Below, piece after piece: positions 1 through 8,427 of a stretch of 52,267 bases of DNA. Positions within the stretch are counted from its first letter, which is position 1. Each line of letters begins with the position of its first letter. The DNA comes from CAIOYC01 sp038327995 (lineage in GTDB: Bacteria; Pseudomonadota; Alphaproteobacteria; Caulobacterales; Caulobacteraceae). Location: positions 1-52,267 of the forward strand of contig JBBQLP010000015.1 of NCBI GenBank assembly GCA_038327995.1, in the 5' to 3' direction. The notes beneath the pieces are model-generated. The model saw only the letters and a program-made list of their open reading frames with translations, had not been told where the DNA came from and ran no database searches. The translations under genes were made by a program, and so were the position numbers.

Positions 1-1
1 T

Positions 2-262
2 CGCTATGATGACCGGGGCGTTTGGGTCGCCGATGCGCAGCCCGGCTACTACGATACGAACGGGCAGTGGAGACGGGGCGAGGTATACGGTTATTACGAC
101 ACAGGCGGTCGCTGGGTTAGCGCCAGTCGCGGCGCAACCTACACATCCACTTCAACGACAACGACCACTCAAGCGCCTGCTTCGTCAGCCACGCATCGCG
201 TCACCAGGGTCAAAACAGTCCGACGCTCGCACCATCACCGCCACGCGGGTTCTGTAACGTAG
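2..262 (+). CDS. C-terminal part of a Tyr/Gly-rich hypothetical protein (runs off left edge)
   Basis: Open from the first bases of the window to a TAG at 260-262; the start lies outside, so only 86 C-terminal residues are visible. The fragment carries two copies of a GYYD-x-x-G-x-W unit (GYYDTNGQW and GYYDTGGRW) about 18 residues apart. A Thr/Ser-rich linker and a basic His/Arg tail follow. Such short Tyr/Trp/Gly repeats are common in small periplasmic or surface proteins, but I do not recognise a family. A strong stem-loop follows at 321-343. Confidence 0.6.
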   Translation, partial: RYDDRGVWVADAQPGYYDTNGQWRRGEVYGYYDTGGRWVSASRGATYTSTSTTTTTQAPASSATHRVTRVKTVRRSHHHRHAGSVT

Positions 263-320
263 AGCGAAAAGGGATGCGCCTCGGACCGCCCGTAGAATAT
301 AGAGCACGGGGGTTTGTTGC

Positions 321-343
321 GCCGCCCTGCACCGCAGGGCGGC
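321..343. terminator. Perfect GC-rich stem-loop between convergent genes
   Basis: A 10-bp perfect stem (GCCGCCCTGC / GCAGGGCGGC) with a 3-base ACC loop lies between the end of the partial plus-strand gene and the end of the minus-strand adenine deaminase. There is no clear T-tract on either side. A bidirectional terminator or attenuating hairpin is the likely role from position. Confidence 0.55.
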
Positions 344-387
344 TCGCAAGGAGGGGTGCCTACGTCCAGTCTTGGGAAGGTGAGGAA

Positions 388-1404
388 CTAAATCGCCCCA
401 CCCAAATAGCCGTCCACCGCCGCTAGATGCTTCGCCTTCTCCGTCTCGCTCAAAAACGACCCGGTGAAGCTGCTCTTCGCGAGTGTGACGATCTCGTCCC
501 GGGTCAGGCCGACCGCCTCCGCCGTCTGCGTGTAGTTTTCCAGCAGATAACCGCCGAAATAGGCCGGATCGTCGGAGTTGATGGTCGCCTTCAGGCCAAG
601 GTCGAGCATCCGCTTGATCGGGTGGCGCGTCAGGTCGTCCACCACGCAGAGCTTGAGGTTGGAGAGGGGGCAGACCGTCAGCGTGATCCCGTCCCTCGCC
701 AGCCGCTCGGTCAGGCGGGGGTCTTCCAGCGAGCGGTTGCCGTGGTCGATCCGGTCGACGCCGATCAGGTCTATCGCCTCCCAGATATATCTGGGCGGAC
801 CCTCTTCTCCGGCGTGCGCGACGAGCTTTAACCCCCGCTCCCGCGACGCCTTGAACACCCGCGCGAAACCGGAGGGCGGGAAGCCGACTTCGGACGAATC
901 CAGCCCCACGCCGACGATCCGGTCGAGGTACGGCTCAGCCATCTTCAGGGTGTCGAACGCCGCGTCTTCCGAAAGGTGGCGCAGATACGACAGGATCAGT
1001 TTGGAGGTGACGCCCAGCGTCCGCTGCGCCTCGGCCATGCCGGAGAGCAAACCTTCCGCCGCGACGCCGAACGGTATGCCCCGGTCCGTATGCGTCTGGG
1101 GATCGAAGAAGATTTCCGCGTGCACGCCCCCGTCCGCCGCCAGTCGCTTGAAATAGGCCATGGCGAGATCATGGAAATCCTGTTCGGTCTGCAAGACCCC
1201 CGCGCCCTGATAATAGATGTCGAGAAAGTCCTGCAGGTTAGAGAAGGCGTAGGCGGCGCGCACCTCCTCCACCGACTTGAACGGCAGAGCGATCCGGTTG
1301 CGCTCGGCCAGGGCGAACATCAGCTCGGGCTCCAGACTGCCCTCGATGTGCAGGTGAAGTTCGGCCTTAGGCAAGCCATGGATGAAATCGGACGTCGGTG
1401 TCAT
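388..1404 (-). CDS. Adenine deaminase (adenosine/adenine deaminase family)
   Basis: A 338-residue cytosolic zinc hydrolase of the amidohydrolase superfamily, expected to convert adenine to hypoxanthine plus ammonia. Visible signatures are the N-terminal zinc motif HLH (residues 17-19, in AELHLHIEGS), HAGEEGPP with the catalytic Glu, a DHG motif (RIDHGN), CPLSN and the zinc Asp in NSDDPAYFGGY. The FFDPQTHTDRG segment and the SDDPAYFGGY ending are typical of the adenine-specific branch rather than classical adenosine deaminase. Length fits the branch. It is divergent from the NTF2-like gene at 1491. With rutABC nearby it suggests local grouping of nucleobase-nitrogen genes. Adenosine specificity cannot be excluded from sequence alone. 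Confidence 0.85.
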   Translation of the reverse strand: MTPTSDFIHGLPKAELHLHIEGSLEPELMFALAERNRIALPFKSVEEVRAAYAFSNLQDFLDIYYQGAGVLQTEQDFHDLAMAYFKRLAADGGVHAEIFFDPQTHTDRGIPFGVAAEGLLSGMAEAQRTLGVTSKLILSYLRHLSEDAAFDTLKMAEPYLDRIVGVGLDSSEVGFPPSGFARVFKASRERGLKLVAHAGEEGPPRYIWEAIDLIGVDRIDHGNRSLEDPRLTERLARDGITLTVCPLSNLKLCVVDDLTRHPIKRMLDLGLKATINSDDPAYFGGYLLENYTQTAEAVGLTRDEIVTLAKSSFTGSFLSETEKAKHLAAVDGYLGGAI

Positions 1405-1490
1405 GGGCGGCTCGCGCTAGAGTGCGGCGCATTATCCGGGGGCGCGCCCGTGCTGACAAGCCGCCCCCTCCTCTTCATTGGGAGCCGTCC

Positions 1491-2093
1491 ATGGATGCTG
1501 AACTCCGCGCCTTCATCGACAAGGCGGCGGTGGCCGAGGTGGTGCAGACCGAGCGCGCCGCCCGGGACGCCGGGCAATGGGAGCGGATGGCCGACTGCTA
1601 TCATCCCGACTCGCTCGTCAGCATTTCGTGGATCGAGGCGTCGGGGCCGGAGTTTGTGGAAGCTTCCCGCCGCGCCTTCGCCGAGGGGGTGCGCCACCTG
1701 CACCAGATGGCGCCGAGCCTTGTGCGGTTGAACGGCGAACGGGCGTTGGCGCAAACCGGCTGCGCCATTCTGCTGTCGGGACGCGTCGGTGAAGTGGAGG
1801 CGAACGTCACCAGCCACGCCCGGCTCTTTGCGCGCGCCGAGAAGCGAGAGGGCCAATGGCGGCTATCAGGTTTCCGCGCGCTCTACTTTCAGGATGCGCT
1901 GGCCCCACAGGACCCCTCGCAAACGCCCCGCCTCGATCCCGAACGGCTGGCGGCCTATCGCCCGAGCTACCGGTTCCTGTCCTACGTCATCGAAGAGGCG
2001 GGCAAGACCGCGCGGCTAGACCTCGCCGGGATCGACCGGCCGGATCTGGTTGAGGCTCTCCATGCAAGCGAGGCGGCTTGGTTGGCGGGCTAG
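1491..2093 (+). CDS. NTF2-like / SnoaL-like domain protein
   Basis: A 200-residue single-domain protein of the cystatin-like alpha+beta fold. The N-terminal pattern (VVQTERAARDAGQWERMADCYHPDS) is typical of SnoaL-like NTF2-family proteins, which include polyketide cyclases, steroid isomerase-like enzymes and ring-hydroxylating dioxygenase small-subunit relatives. The reading frame is open further upstream, but ATG 1491 is preferred because it begins the recognisable fold and avoids overlap with the divergent adenine deaminase start. Substrate cannot be deduced. Its TAG stop shares the four bases CTAG (2090-2093) with the stop of the convergent helicase gene. Confidence 0.75.
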   Translation: MDAELRAFIDKAAVAEVVQTERAARDAGQWERMADCYHPDSLVSISWIEASGPEFVEASRRAFAEGVRHLHQMAPSLVRLNGERALAQTGCAILLSGRVGEVEANVTSHARLFARAEKREGQWRLSGFRALYFQDALAPQDPSQTPRLDPERLAAYRPSYRFLSYVIEEAGKTARLDLAGIDRPDLVEALHASEAAWLAG

Positions 2094-3988
2094 CCGTTCG
2101 GCTTGCGCTTGGGTCCCTTGTTGAAGGGCTTCTTCGCCTTCCAGTCCTTCTTGGGGGTGGCGGAAGCTGGCGCAGCGCCATCGACGGGGGGCGACCAGGG
2201 GTCGTTGGAAACCGGGCGCGGCTTCCGCTCATAAGTCTTCGCGGGCGCGGGCGCGGCGTCAGCCTGCCTCGGCTGGGCCTGATCTGAGAAGGCGCGGTGG
2301 CGGGAAGACGAGGTGTTGCGGTCGCGCTGGGGCGGTGGCGCATCGTCCTCCACCCGCATGATGCGGCCGCCGTCACTGTCGCCCTTGGAGGCGGCGGCCT
2401 GGAAGCGTTCCACCATCTCGCCGACGATCTGGAAGCGGGTTTCGCGCTCGAACACGCGGATAGCGCCGATGTCGCGCTTGGTGATGTGGCCCCGGCGGCA
2501 GAGCATGGGCAGGATCCAGCGCGCCTCGGCGTTCTTGTTGCGGCCAAGATCGATGCGGAACCAGACCGCGTCCTCGAACCCCGGACGCGGGGCCTCGACC
2601 CGTTCCCCGCCCCGCTCCGGGCGTTCGGCGCGCTCCCCCCGCTCGGCCCGTTCGTGCGACGGAACGTAGGCGCGCGGTTCCGGCTCGTTGTCAGCCAGGT
2701 CTTCCGGCGCGGGCATCCGCGTACGCGCCAGCTTCACGTAGGCGGCGGCGATGTCTTCGGCCGAGCGCTGCTCCATCAGGGCGCGGGCGAGGGTCAGATC
2801 GTCTTCCGCGGCCTCGGCGGCGGGAGAGACGTCATCGATCATCCGGGTCTGGTCCTGCGCGCGGATGTCTTCGGCGGTGGGCGCGGACTGCCAGATCGCC
2901 TCGATCCGGGCGCCCTTCAGCAGAAGATCGAGCCGCCGCCGCTTGGGGTGGGGCACCAGCATGACGCAGATGCCTTTGCGCCCAGCCCTACCGGTGCGGC
3001 CAGAGCGGTGCTGAAGGGTCTCGCGGTTGGTGGGCAGGTCCGCGTGGATGACGAGATCGAGGTCGGGGATGTCGATCCCCCGCGCCGCCACGTCGGTGGC
3101 CACGCACACCCGCGCTCGGCGGTCGCGCAGGGCCTGAAGCGCATTGGTGCGTTCGTTCTGGGTCAACTCTCCCGAAAGCGCGACGACGCTGAAGCCCCGC
3201 TCCACCAGACTGGCGTGCAGGCGCTTCACCCCCTCGCGGGTGTTGCAGAACACCAGCGCCGCACCGGACTCGAAGTATCGCAGCACGTTCACGGTCGCCA
3301 GTTCGACCTCGCTGGGGGCGATGCGAACCGCCCGGTATTCGATGTCGGTGTGGGCGGTGTCGCCGCCACCGACCGTGAGGCGAAGGGCGTTCTTCTGGTA
3401 TTGCGCCGCCATGGCGATGATCGGGCGGGGCAAGGTGGCGGAGAACAGGAGCGTGCGCCGATCCTTGGGCGTCGCGTCGAGGATTTCCTCAAGCTCTTCC
3501 TTGAAGCCGAGATCGAGCATCTCGTCCGCTTCGTCCAGGATCACCGCGCCAAGCTTGTCGAGCTGAAGGTTGCCGCGCTCAAGATGGTCGCGCAGGCGCC
3601 CCGGCGTGCCGACCACGATCTGACAGCCCTGATCCAGCGCCCGGCGCTCGGCCCGGGGGTCCATGCCGCCGACGCAGGAGACCACCCGCGCGCCCGCATA
3701 AAGCCACTGCAATTCGCGCTGCACCTGCATGGCCAGTTCGCGCGTAGGGGCGATGACCAAGGCGGAGGGCGCGTCGGCGGCGGCCAGCGAGCCGTCTACA
3801 CCCAGCAGCGTTTCGGCCAGCACCAGGCCATAGGCCACGGTCTTGCCGGAGCCGGTCTTGGCGGAGACCATCAGGTCGCGCCCCGACGTCTCGGGTTCCA
3901 GCACGGCGAGCTGGACAGGAGTGAGGGTGGCGTAGCCGCGGTCGGCAAGCGCCTTCTTGAGCACAGGATCGATATGGGGGGAGGGCAT
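2090..3988 (-). CDS. DEAD-box ATP-dependent RNA helicase with DbpA-type RNA-binding domain
   Basis: A 632-residue RNA helicase of the DeaD/CsdA kind, acting in ribosome assembly and RNA remodelling. All core motifs are visible: Q motif (TLTPVQ), Walker A AKTGSGKT, PTREL, TPGRL, DEAD in LDEADEMLD, SAT in LFSATLP, and HRSGRTGRAG. After the two RecA domains comes a linker with Glu/Arg repeats (about residues 440-470). A DbpA/CsdA-like RNA-recognition fold follows (around DAVWFRIDLGRNKNAEARWILPM, split by the usual GHITKRDIGAIRV). The basic, Pro/Lys-rich tail ends in KGPKRKPNG. That architecture and length fit CsdA-type helicases in alphaproteobacteria. Divergent from rutA. Confidence 0.93.
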   Translation of the reverse strand: MPSPHIDPVLKKALADRGYATLTPVQLAVLEPETSGRDLMVSAKTGSGKTVAYGLVLAETLLGVDGSLAAADAPSALVIAPTRELAMQVQRELQWLYAGARVVSCVGGMDPRAERRALDQGCQIVVGTPGRLRDHLERGNLQLDKLGAVILDEADEMLDLGFKEELEEILDATPKDRRTLLFSATLPRPIIAMAAQYQKNALRLTVGGGDTAHTDIEYRAVRIAPSEVELATVNVLRYFESGAALVFCNTREGVKRLHASLVERGFSVVALSGELTQNERTNALQALRDRRARVCVATDVAARGIDIPDLDLVIHADLPTNRETLQHRSGRTGRAGRKGICVMLVPHPKRRRLDLLLKGARIEAIWQSAPTAEDIRAQDQTRMIDDVSPAAEAAEDDLTLARALMEQRSAEDIAAAYVKLARTRMPAPEDLADNEPEPRAYVPSHERAERGERAERPERGGERVEAPRPGFEDAVWFRIDLGRNKNAEARWILPMLCRRGHITKRDIGAIRVFERETRFQIVGEMVERFQAAASKGDSDGGRIMRVEDDAPPPQRDRNTSSSRHRAFSDQAQPRQADAAPAPAKTYERKPRPVSNDPWSPPVDGAAPASATPKKDWKAKKPFNKGPKRKPNG

Positions 3989-4107
3989 GGGCGGACGTGT
4001 AGGGAAAAACGGAGGGTTTAGATAGGTGTGAGGGGATTGTTGCCCCGTGCCCTTGCAAACCCGGGCGCACCGGGGCCTCCTGCCTTCCCACTCTTCAGGA
4101 CCTTCGC

Positions 4108-5187
4108 ATGGACATCGGCGTCTTTATTCCCATCGCCAACAACGGCTGGATCATGTCTTCCACCTCGCCGCAGTATCTGCCGAGCTTCGACCTGAACAAG
4201 ACCATCACCCAGAAGGCCGAGCAGTATGGGCTGGATTTCGCCCTCTCCATGATCAAGCTGCACGGGTTCGGCGGCGAGACGCAGTTCTGGGACTACGCTC
4301 TGGAAAGCTTCACCCTGATGGCCGGGCTGGCGGCGGTGACGGAGAAGATCAGGCTCTACGCCAGCGTGCCTGTGCTGGCGATCCCGCCAGCCATAGCCGC
4401 GCGGATGGCGGTGACGATCGACTCCATTAGCCACGGCCGCTTCGGCATCAACATCGTCTCCGGCTGGCAGAAGGCGGAATACGACCAGATGAACCTCTGG
4501 CCCGGGCAGGAGCATTTCCTGAACCGCTACGACTACTGCGCCGAATACGTGACGGTGATGAAGCAGCTTTGGGCCGACGGGGAAAGCGACTTCAAGGGCA
4601 AGTTCTTCACCATGAACGACTGCAAGCTCCTGCCCAAACCCACCGCCGACATCAAGATCGTCTGTGCGGGCCAGAGTCAGACCGGCGTGGATTTCGCCGC
4701 CGCCCACGCAGACTATAACTTCTGTTTCGGCATGGGGCTGAACGAGCCCCTGAAGTGCCAGGAGGCGGTGAACCGCAACGTCGAAGCCTCGAAGAAGTCC
4801 GGCCGGGACTGCGGCGCGCTGCTCCTGTTCATGATCATCGCAGATGAGACTGACGAGGCCGCCTGGGCCAAGTGGGAGCACTACAAGAAGGGCGCCGACA
4901 TCGACGCCATCGCCTGGATGAACGGTCAGGGCGAGGCGGATGTGCGCAAATCCATGGACGTTTCGGCCATCTACATGAGCCGCCCGCCCTCGGCGATGAA
5001 CCTCAATATCGGCACGCTGGTGGGCTCCTACGCCACCGTGGCCCGACTGATGGACGAGATCGCCGAGGTGAAGGGCGCGGCGGGGGTCATGCTGACCTTC
5101 GACGATTTCGTGGTCGGCCTCGACCAGTTCGGCCAGCGCATCCAGCCCCTGATGAAGACGAGGGCGAATGTCAAAACTGCCGCCTGA
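4108..5187 (+). CDS. rutA: Pyrimidine monooxygenase RutA
   Basis: A 359-residue FMN-dependent luciferase-like monooxygenase. RutA opens the uracil ring with O2 and reduced FMN in the first step of the Rut pathway. The N-terminus (MDIGVFIPIANNGWIMSSTS), the HGFGGETQFWDYALESFTLM segment, NIVSGWQKAEYDQM and the C-terminal LVGSYATVARLMDEIAEV closely follow the RutA family, and the length is right. An AGGA ribosome-binding site (4097-4100) sits 7 bases before ATG 4108. It is the first gene of the operon and overlaps rutB by 20 bases. The reductase RutF that would supply FMNH2 is not in this window. Confidence 0.95.
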   Translation: MDIGVFIPIANNGWIMSSTSPQYLPSFDLNKTITQKAEQYGLDFALSMIKLHGFGGETQFWDYALESFTLMAGLAAVTEKIRLYASVPVLAIPPAIAARMAVTIDSISHGRFGINIVSGWQKAEYDQMNLWPGQEHFLNRYDYCAEYVTVMKQLWADGESDFKGKFFTMNDCKLLPKPTADIKIVCAGQSQTGVDFAAAHADYNFCFGMGLNEPLKCQEAVNRNVEASKKSGRDCGALLLFMIIADETDEAAWAKWEHYKKGADIDAIAWMNGQGEADVRKSMDVSAIYMSRPPSAMNLNIGTLVGSYATVARLMDEIAEVKGAAGVMLTFDDFVVGLDQFGQRIQPLMKTRANVKTAA

Positions 5188-5887
5188 CGAGAAACGGGAA
5201 GGCTCCGCCACGCTCCCCGCCCGCCCCGAGCCCCTGCCGTTCAACCCGCACGAGACCGCGCTGATCGTGGTGGATATGCAGAACGCCTACGCCTCGCCCG
5301 GCGGCTATCTAGACCTCGCCGGGTTCGATATCGAAGGCGCGGCGGCGGTGATCGAGCGGATCGGCGTGACGGTGGAAGCAGCGCGGGCGGCAGGGGTGCC
5401 TGTGATCTTCTTCCAGAACGGCTGGGACGCGGACTATGTGCAGGCGGGCGGCTCCGGCTCGCCCAACTGGTGGAAGTCCAACGCGCTGAAGACCATGCGC
5501 GAGCGGCCCGAACTGGCAGGCAAGCTCCTCGCCAAGGGCGGCTGGGACTTTGAACTGGTGGATGCGCTGAAGCCCCAGCCCGGCGACATCCTGATCCAAA
5601 AGCCGCGCTACTCCGCCTTCTTCAACACCGCGCTAGACTCGATCCTTCGGACGCGGGGGATCAAGACCCTCGTCTTCTGCGGCATCGCCACCAATGTCTG
5701 CGTGGAATCGACCCTGCGCGACGGCTTCTTCCTGGAGTATTTCGGCGTCCTGCTCGAAGACGCCACCAACCAGGCCGGACCGGAGTTCCTCCAGCAGGCC
5801 AGCATCTATAACGTGGAAAAGTTCTTCGGCTGGGTCTCGACCGTCGCCGACTTCTGCGGAACCATCAGCCAGACCGCGCCGGAGTAG
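5168..5887 (+). CDS. rutB: Ureidoacrylate/peroxyureidoacrylate amidohydrolase RutB
   Basis: A 239-residue isochorismatase-like cysteine hydrolase that splits the RutA product to carbamate and 3-aminoacrylate. The family triad is visible: Asp in VVDMQNAY (about residue 36), Lys in QKPRYSAFFNT (about 145) and the nucleophile Cys in GIATNVCVEST (about 178). SPNWWKSNALKTMR and the long FLEYFGVLLEDATNQAGPEF segment are near-diagnostic for RutB. The start overlaps the end of rutA (5168-5187), indicating coupled expression. The N-terminus is about 12 residues longer than in E. coli RutB. A 155-base gap with a palindromic repeat separates it from rutC. Confidence 0.95.
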   Translation: MSKLPPDEKREGSATLPARPEPLPFNPHETALIVVDMQNAYASPGGYLDLAGFDIEGAAAVIERIGVTVEAARAAGVPVIFFQNGWDADYVQAGGSGSPNWWKSNALKTMRERPELAGKLLAKGGWDFELVDALKPQPGDILIQKPRYSAFFNTALDSILRTRGIKTLVFCGIATNVCVESTLRDGFFLEYFGVLLEDATNQAGPEFLQQASIYNVEKFFGWVSTVADFCGTISQTAPE

Positions 5888-5889
5888 TG

Positions 5890-6002
5890 CGTCCTTCGAC
5901 ACGGGCTAAGATCGCCCTGCTCAGGATGACGAATGTGGGAGATTGTAAAAACGGTTCGTCATGGTGAGCAGCGCCGTTCTTCACAGCGCGTGTCGAACCA
6001 CG
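5890..6002. repeat. Imperfect palindromic intergenic repeat between rutB and rutC
   Basis: Left arm 5890-5933 starts CGTCCTTCGACACG and ends CTGCTCAGGATGACGAA. The reverse complement of the right arm (5955-6002) starts CGTGGTTCGACACG and ends CTGCTCACCATGACGAA. The arms differ mainly by compensating pairs and their middles, with a spacer of about 21 bases. Similar TTCGACACG...TCAGGATGA palindromes are scattered in intergenic regions of Caulobacterales genomes, to my knowledge. In RNA this would fold into a long hairpin inside the rut transcript. No second copy is evident in this window. Confidence 0.75.
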
Positions 6003-6042
6003 CAGTCACGCCTATGATGCCCCGAATCTGAAAGGACCTCCC

Positions 6043-6432
6043 ATGCCCAAGACCGTCATCACTCCGCCCGGCACGGGCACGCCGATTGCGCCGTTCTCGC
6101 CGGGGACGCTGGCGGACGGGGTGGTCTATGTGTCCGGCACACTGGCCTTCGACAAGGACAACCAGGTCGCGCACGTGGGCGATGCGGCGGGGCAGACGCG
6201 TCAGGTGCTTGAGACCATCAAGAGTGTGATCGAAACGGCGGGCGGGACCATGGACGACGTGACCATGAACCACATCTTCCTGAAGGACTGGGCCGATTAT
6301 GCGGCCATGAACATCGTCTATGCCGAGTTCTTTCCCGGCGAAAAGCCTGCCCGGTTCTGCATCCAGTGCGGTCTGGTGCGGCCGGATTTCCTGGTGGAGA
6401 TCGCCAGCATCGCCCACGTGGGAAAGCACTGA
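6043..6432 (+). CDS. rutC: 3-aminoacrylate deaminase RutC (RidA family)
   Basis: A 129-residue RidA/YjgF-family protein that hydrolyses 3-aminoacrylate to malonic semialdehyde and ammonia. The start MPKTVITPPGTGTPIAPFSPGTLADGV and the internal VYVSGTLAFDKDN, FLKDWADYAAMN and KPARFCIQCGLV match RutC rather than generic RidA; the Arg in KPAR is the conserved carboxylate binder. A good ribosome-binding site (AAGGA, 6032-6036) precedes ATG 6043. The stop overlaps the start of the following M1 peptidase gene (TGATG, 6430-6434). Confidence 0.93.
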   Translation: MPKTVITPPGTGTPIAPFSPGTLADGVVYVSGTLAFDKDNQVAHVGDAAGQTRQVLETIKSVIETAGGTMDDVTMNHIFLKDWADYAAMNIVYAEFFPGEKPARFCIQCGLVRPDFLVEIASIAHVGKH

Positions 6433-8420
6433 TGGCCGTCCGCAGTCTCCTGCTCGCCGGGGCGGCGACGAGTCTCGCGCTTGGCGCCAGCGGTGCGTTC
6501 GCGCAGACGGCGGGGACAGCCTCCCCTGCCTACGACCCGCTGAAGACCTTCGCGCCGCTGACCCTGCCCGATCCGGTGAGCCGCTACCGGGGCGCAGACG
6601 GCGCGCCGGGGCCGGACTACTGGCAGAACCGGGCGGACTATGTGCTGCACGCCGCTATCGACACCGGATCGAAGACGCTGACGGGCTCCGAGACCATTAC
6701 CTACACCAACAATTCGCCGCAGAGGCTGGACAGTCTCTGGATCCAGCTCGACCAGAACATCTATCGGAAGGATAGTCGCTCCACCTACGCCATCGGCCGG
6801 TTCGGCAAGGGTCAGACCGAGGGCTTCGTGCTTGACGCCGTGGAGATCGAGGCGGGCGCCGGGAAGTCCGCGTACAACATCAAGGCCGACTATGTGGTTT
6901 CCGATACACGGATGCAGGTGCGCCTGCCTGCGCCGCTGAAAGCCTCGGGCGGCAAGCTGAAACTGCACGTCCGCTACCACTACACCGTGCCCGGCCTCTT
7001 TGGCGGACGCACCGCGTGGGGAACGGTGAAGGACGGTGAAATCTACGATATCGCCCAGTGGTATCCGAGGATGCAGGTCTATGACGACCACCGGGGCTGG
7101 GACACGCTCCCCTACCTCGGCAACGAGTTCTATCTGGAATACGGAACCTTCGACTACGACGTGACTGTGCCTGCCGACATGGTGGTGGCCGGATCGGGCG
7201 CGCTGACCAACCCGAAAGAGGTGCTGAACCCCACGGAGCAGGCCCGCTTCGCCAAAGCCAGGTCCAGCGACGCCACGGTGACGATCCGCTCACCCGACGA
7301 TGTGGCGACGACGCTGGCGCACCCGGCTTCGGGGACCAAGACCTGGCGCTTCCACATGGACCACACCCGCGACGTGGCCTTCAGCGCCTCGAAAACCTTT
7401 GTCTGGGACGCCGCGCGCATCAACCTGCCAGAGGGCAAGTCCTCCCTTGCCATGTCCTTCTACCCCCGCGAGAGCGTGGGCGCGGACCGGTGGGGTCGTT
7501 CCACCGAATATATGAAGGACGCGGTCGAGCGGTTCTCCAAGCGCTGGTACCCCTACGAATGGCCCGCCGCGATCAACATCGCTGGTCCCGCCACGGGGAT
7601 GGAATACCCCGGAATCGTCTTCGACGGGGTGGAGGACAAGGGCAAGGTCCTGTTCTGGATCTCGGCGCACGAGATCGGCCACTCGTGGTTCCCGATGATC
7701 GTCGGCTTCGACGAGCGCCGTAACGCCTGGATGGACGAGGGCTTCAACACCTTCATCGACGTCTACGAGTCCGGCGACTTCAACCATGGAGAATACGCCC
7801 CCAAGCGCGACGGGGAGTATGCGCCGAAGGGCGGCAATCCGGTTGACGAGATTCTGCCGACGCTCAGCGACCCGGAGGCCCCGGTCATCCTCAACCGCGC
7901 CGACGCCATCCGCGAAAAATACCGCCATCCCGTCACCTATTTCAAATCGGCGCTGGGGCTGGTTTTGCTGCGCGAACAGATACTGGGACCGGAGCGGTTC
8001 GACGGGACCTTCCGCAAGTTCATCAAGGACTGGGCCTACAAACATCCCTCCCCGTCCGACTTTTTCCGGGCCATGGAAAGCGAGGGGGGAGAGGATTTGT
8101 CGTGGTGGTGGCGCGGCTGGTATTTCAACAACTGGACCTTCGACATGGCGGCGAAGGGCGTGAGCTATCTCGAGAACGATCCGAAGAAGGGCGCCAAAGT
8201 GACCGTGGCCAACCTCGGGCAACTGATCCTGCCCGCTACGGTGCGGATCGAGTTCGCCGACGCAACGACCCGCGATGTGAAGCTGCCCGCCGAGACCTGG
8301 ATTCAGAAGGGCGTGGAGGTCATAAACCTCGACAGCACCCAGCCAGTCAAATCCGTCACCGTCGATCCAGACCACGTGCTGCCGGACAGCGACCGGACCA
8401 ACAACGGATGGAAGCCCTAG
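6432..8420 (+). CDS. Secreted M1-family metallopeptidase (aminopeptidase N-like)
   Basis: A 662-residue zinc aminopeptidase with an N-terminal signal peptide (MAVRSLLLAGAATSLALGASGAFAQ), so probably periplasmic. The M1 signature is complete: HEIGH at 413-417, the third zinc ligand Glu436 exactly 18 residues later (in NAWMDEGFNTF), and a GMEYP substrate motif at 389-393 in place of the usual GAMEN. The C-terminal part is a short beta domain, as in bacterial M1 enzymes without the large helical domain. ATG 6432 was chosen because it overlaps the rutC stop by one base and begins the signal peptide. It probably shares the rut transcript, with no obvious biochemical reason. Confidence 0.9.
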   Translation: MAVRSLLLAGAATSLALGASGAFAQTAGTASPAYDPLKTFAPLTLPDPVSRYRGADGAPGPDYWQNRADYVLHAAIDTGSKTLTGSETITYTNNSPQRLDSLWIQLDQNIYRKDSRSTYAIGRFGKGQTEGFVLDAVEIEAGAGKSAYNIKADYVVSDTRMQVRLPAPLKASGGKLKLHVRYHYTVPGLFGGRTAWGTVKDGEIYDIAQWYPRMQVYDDHRGWDTLPYLGNEFYLEYGTFDYDVTVPADMVVAGSGALTNPKEVLNPTEQARFAKARSSDATVTIRSPDDVATTLAHPASGTKTWRFHMDHTRDVAFSASKTFVWDAARINLPEGKSSLAMSFYPRESVGADRWGRSTEYMKDAVERFSKRWYPYEWPAAINIAGPATGMEYPGIVFDGVEDKGKVLFWISAHEIGHSWFPMIVGFDERRNAWMDEGFNTFIDVYESGDFNHGEYAPKRDGEYAPKGGNPVDEILPTLSDPEAPVILNRADAIREKYRHPVTYFKSALGLVLLREQILGPERFDGTFRKFIKDWAYKHPSPSDFFRAMESEGGEDLSWWWRGWYFNNWTFDMAAKGVSYLENDPKKGAKVTVANLGQLILPATVRIEFADATTRDVKLPAETWIQKGVEVINLDSTQPVKSVTVDPDHVLPDSDRTNNGWKP

Positions 8421-8427
8421 GCTCCAA

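Noticed and set aside
2297..4021. 574-residue open frame antisense to the DEAD-box helicase
   Set aside because: It mirrors the helicase codons in a GC-rich genome and has low-complexity Gly/Arg/His content with no domain; the helicase on the other strand is unmistakable.
6366..6431. Upstream start for the M1 peptidase
   Set aside because: The extra 22 residues would precede and spoil the signal peptide, and overlap rutC by 67 bases; ATG 6432 is better supported.
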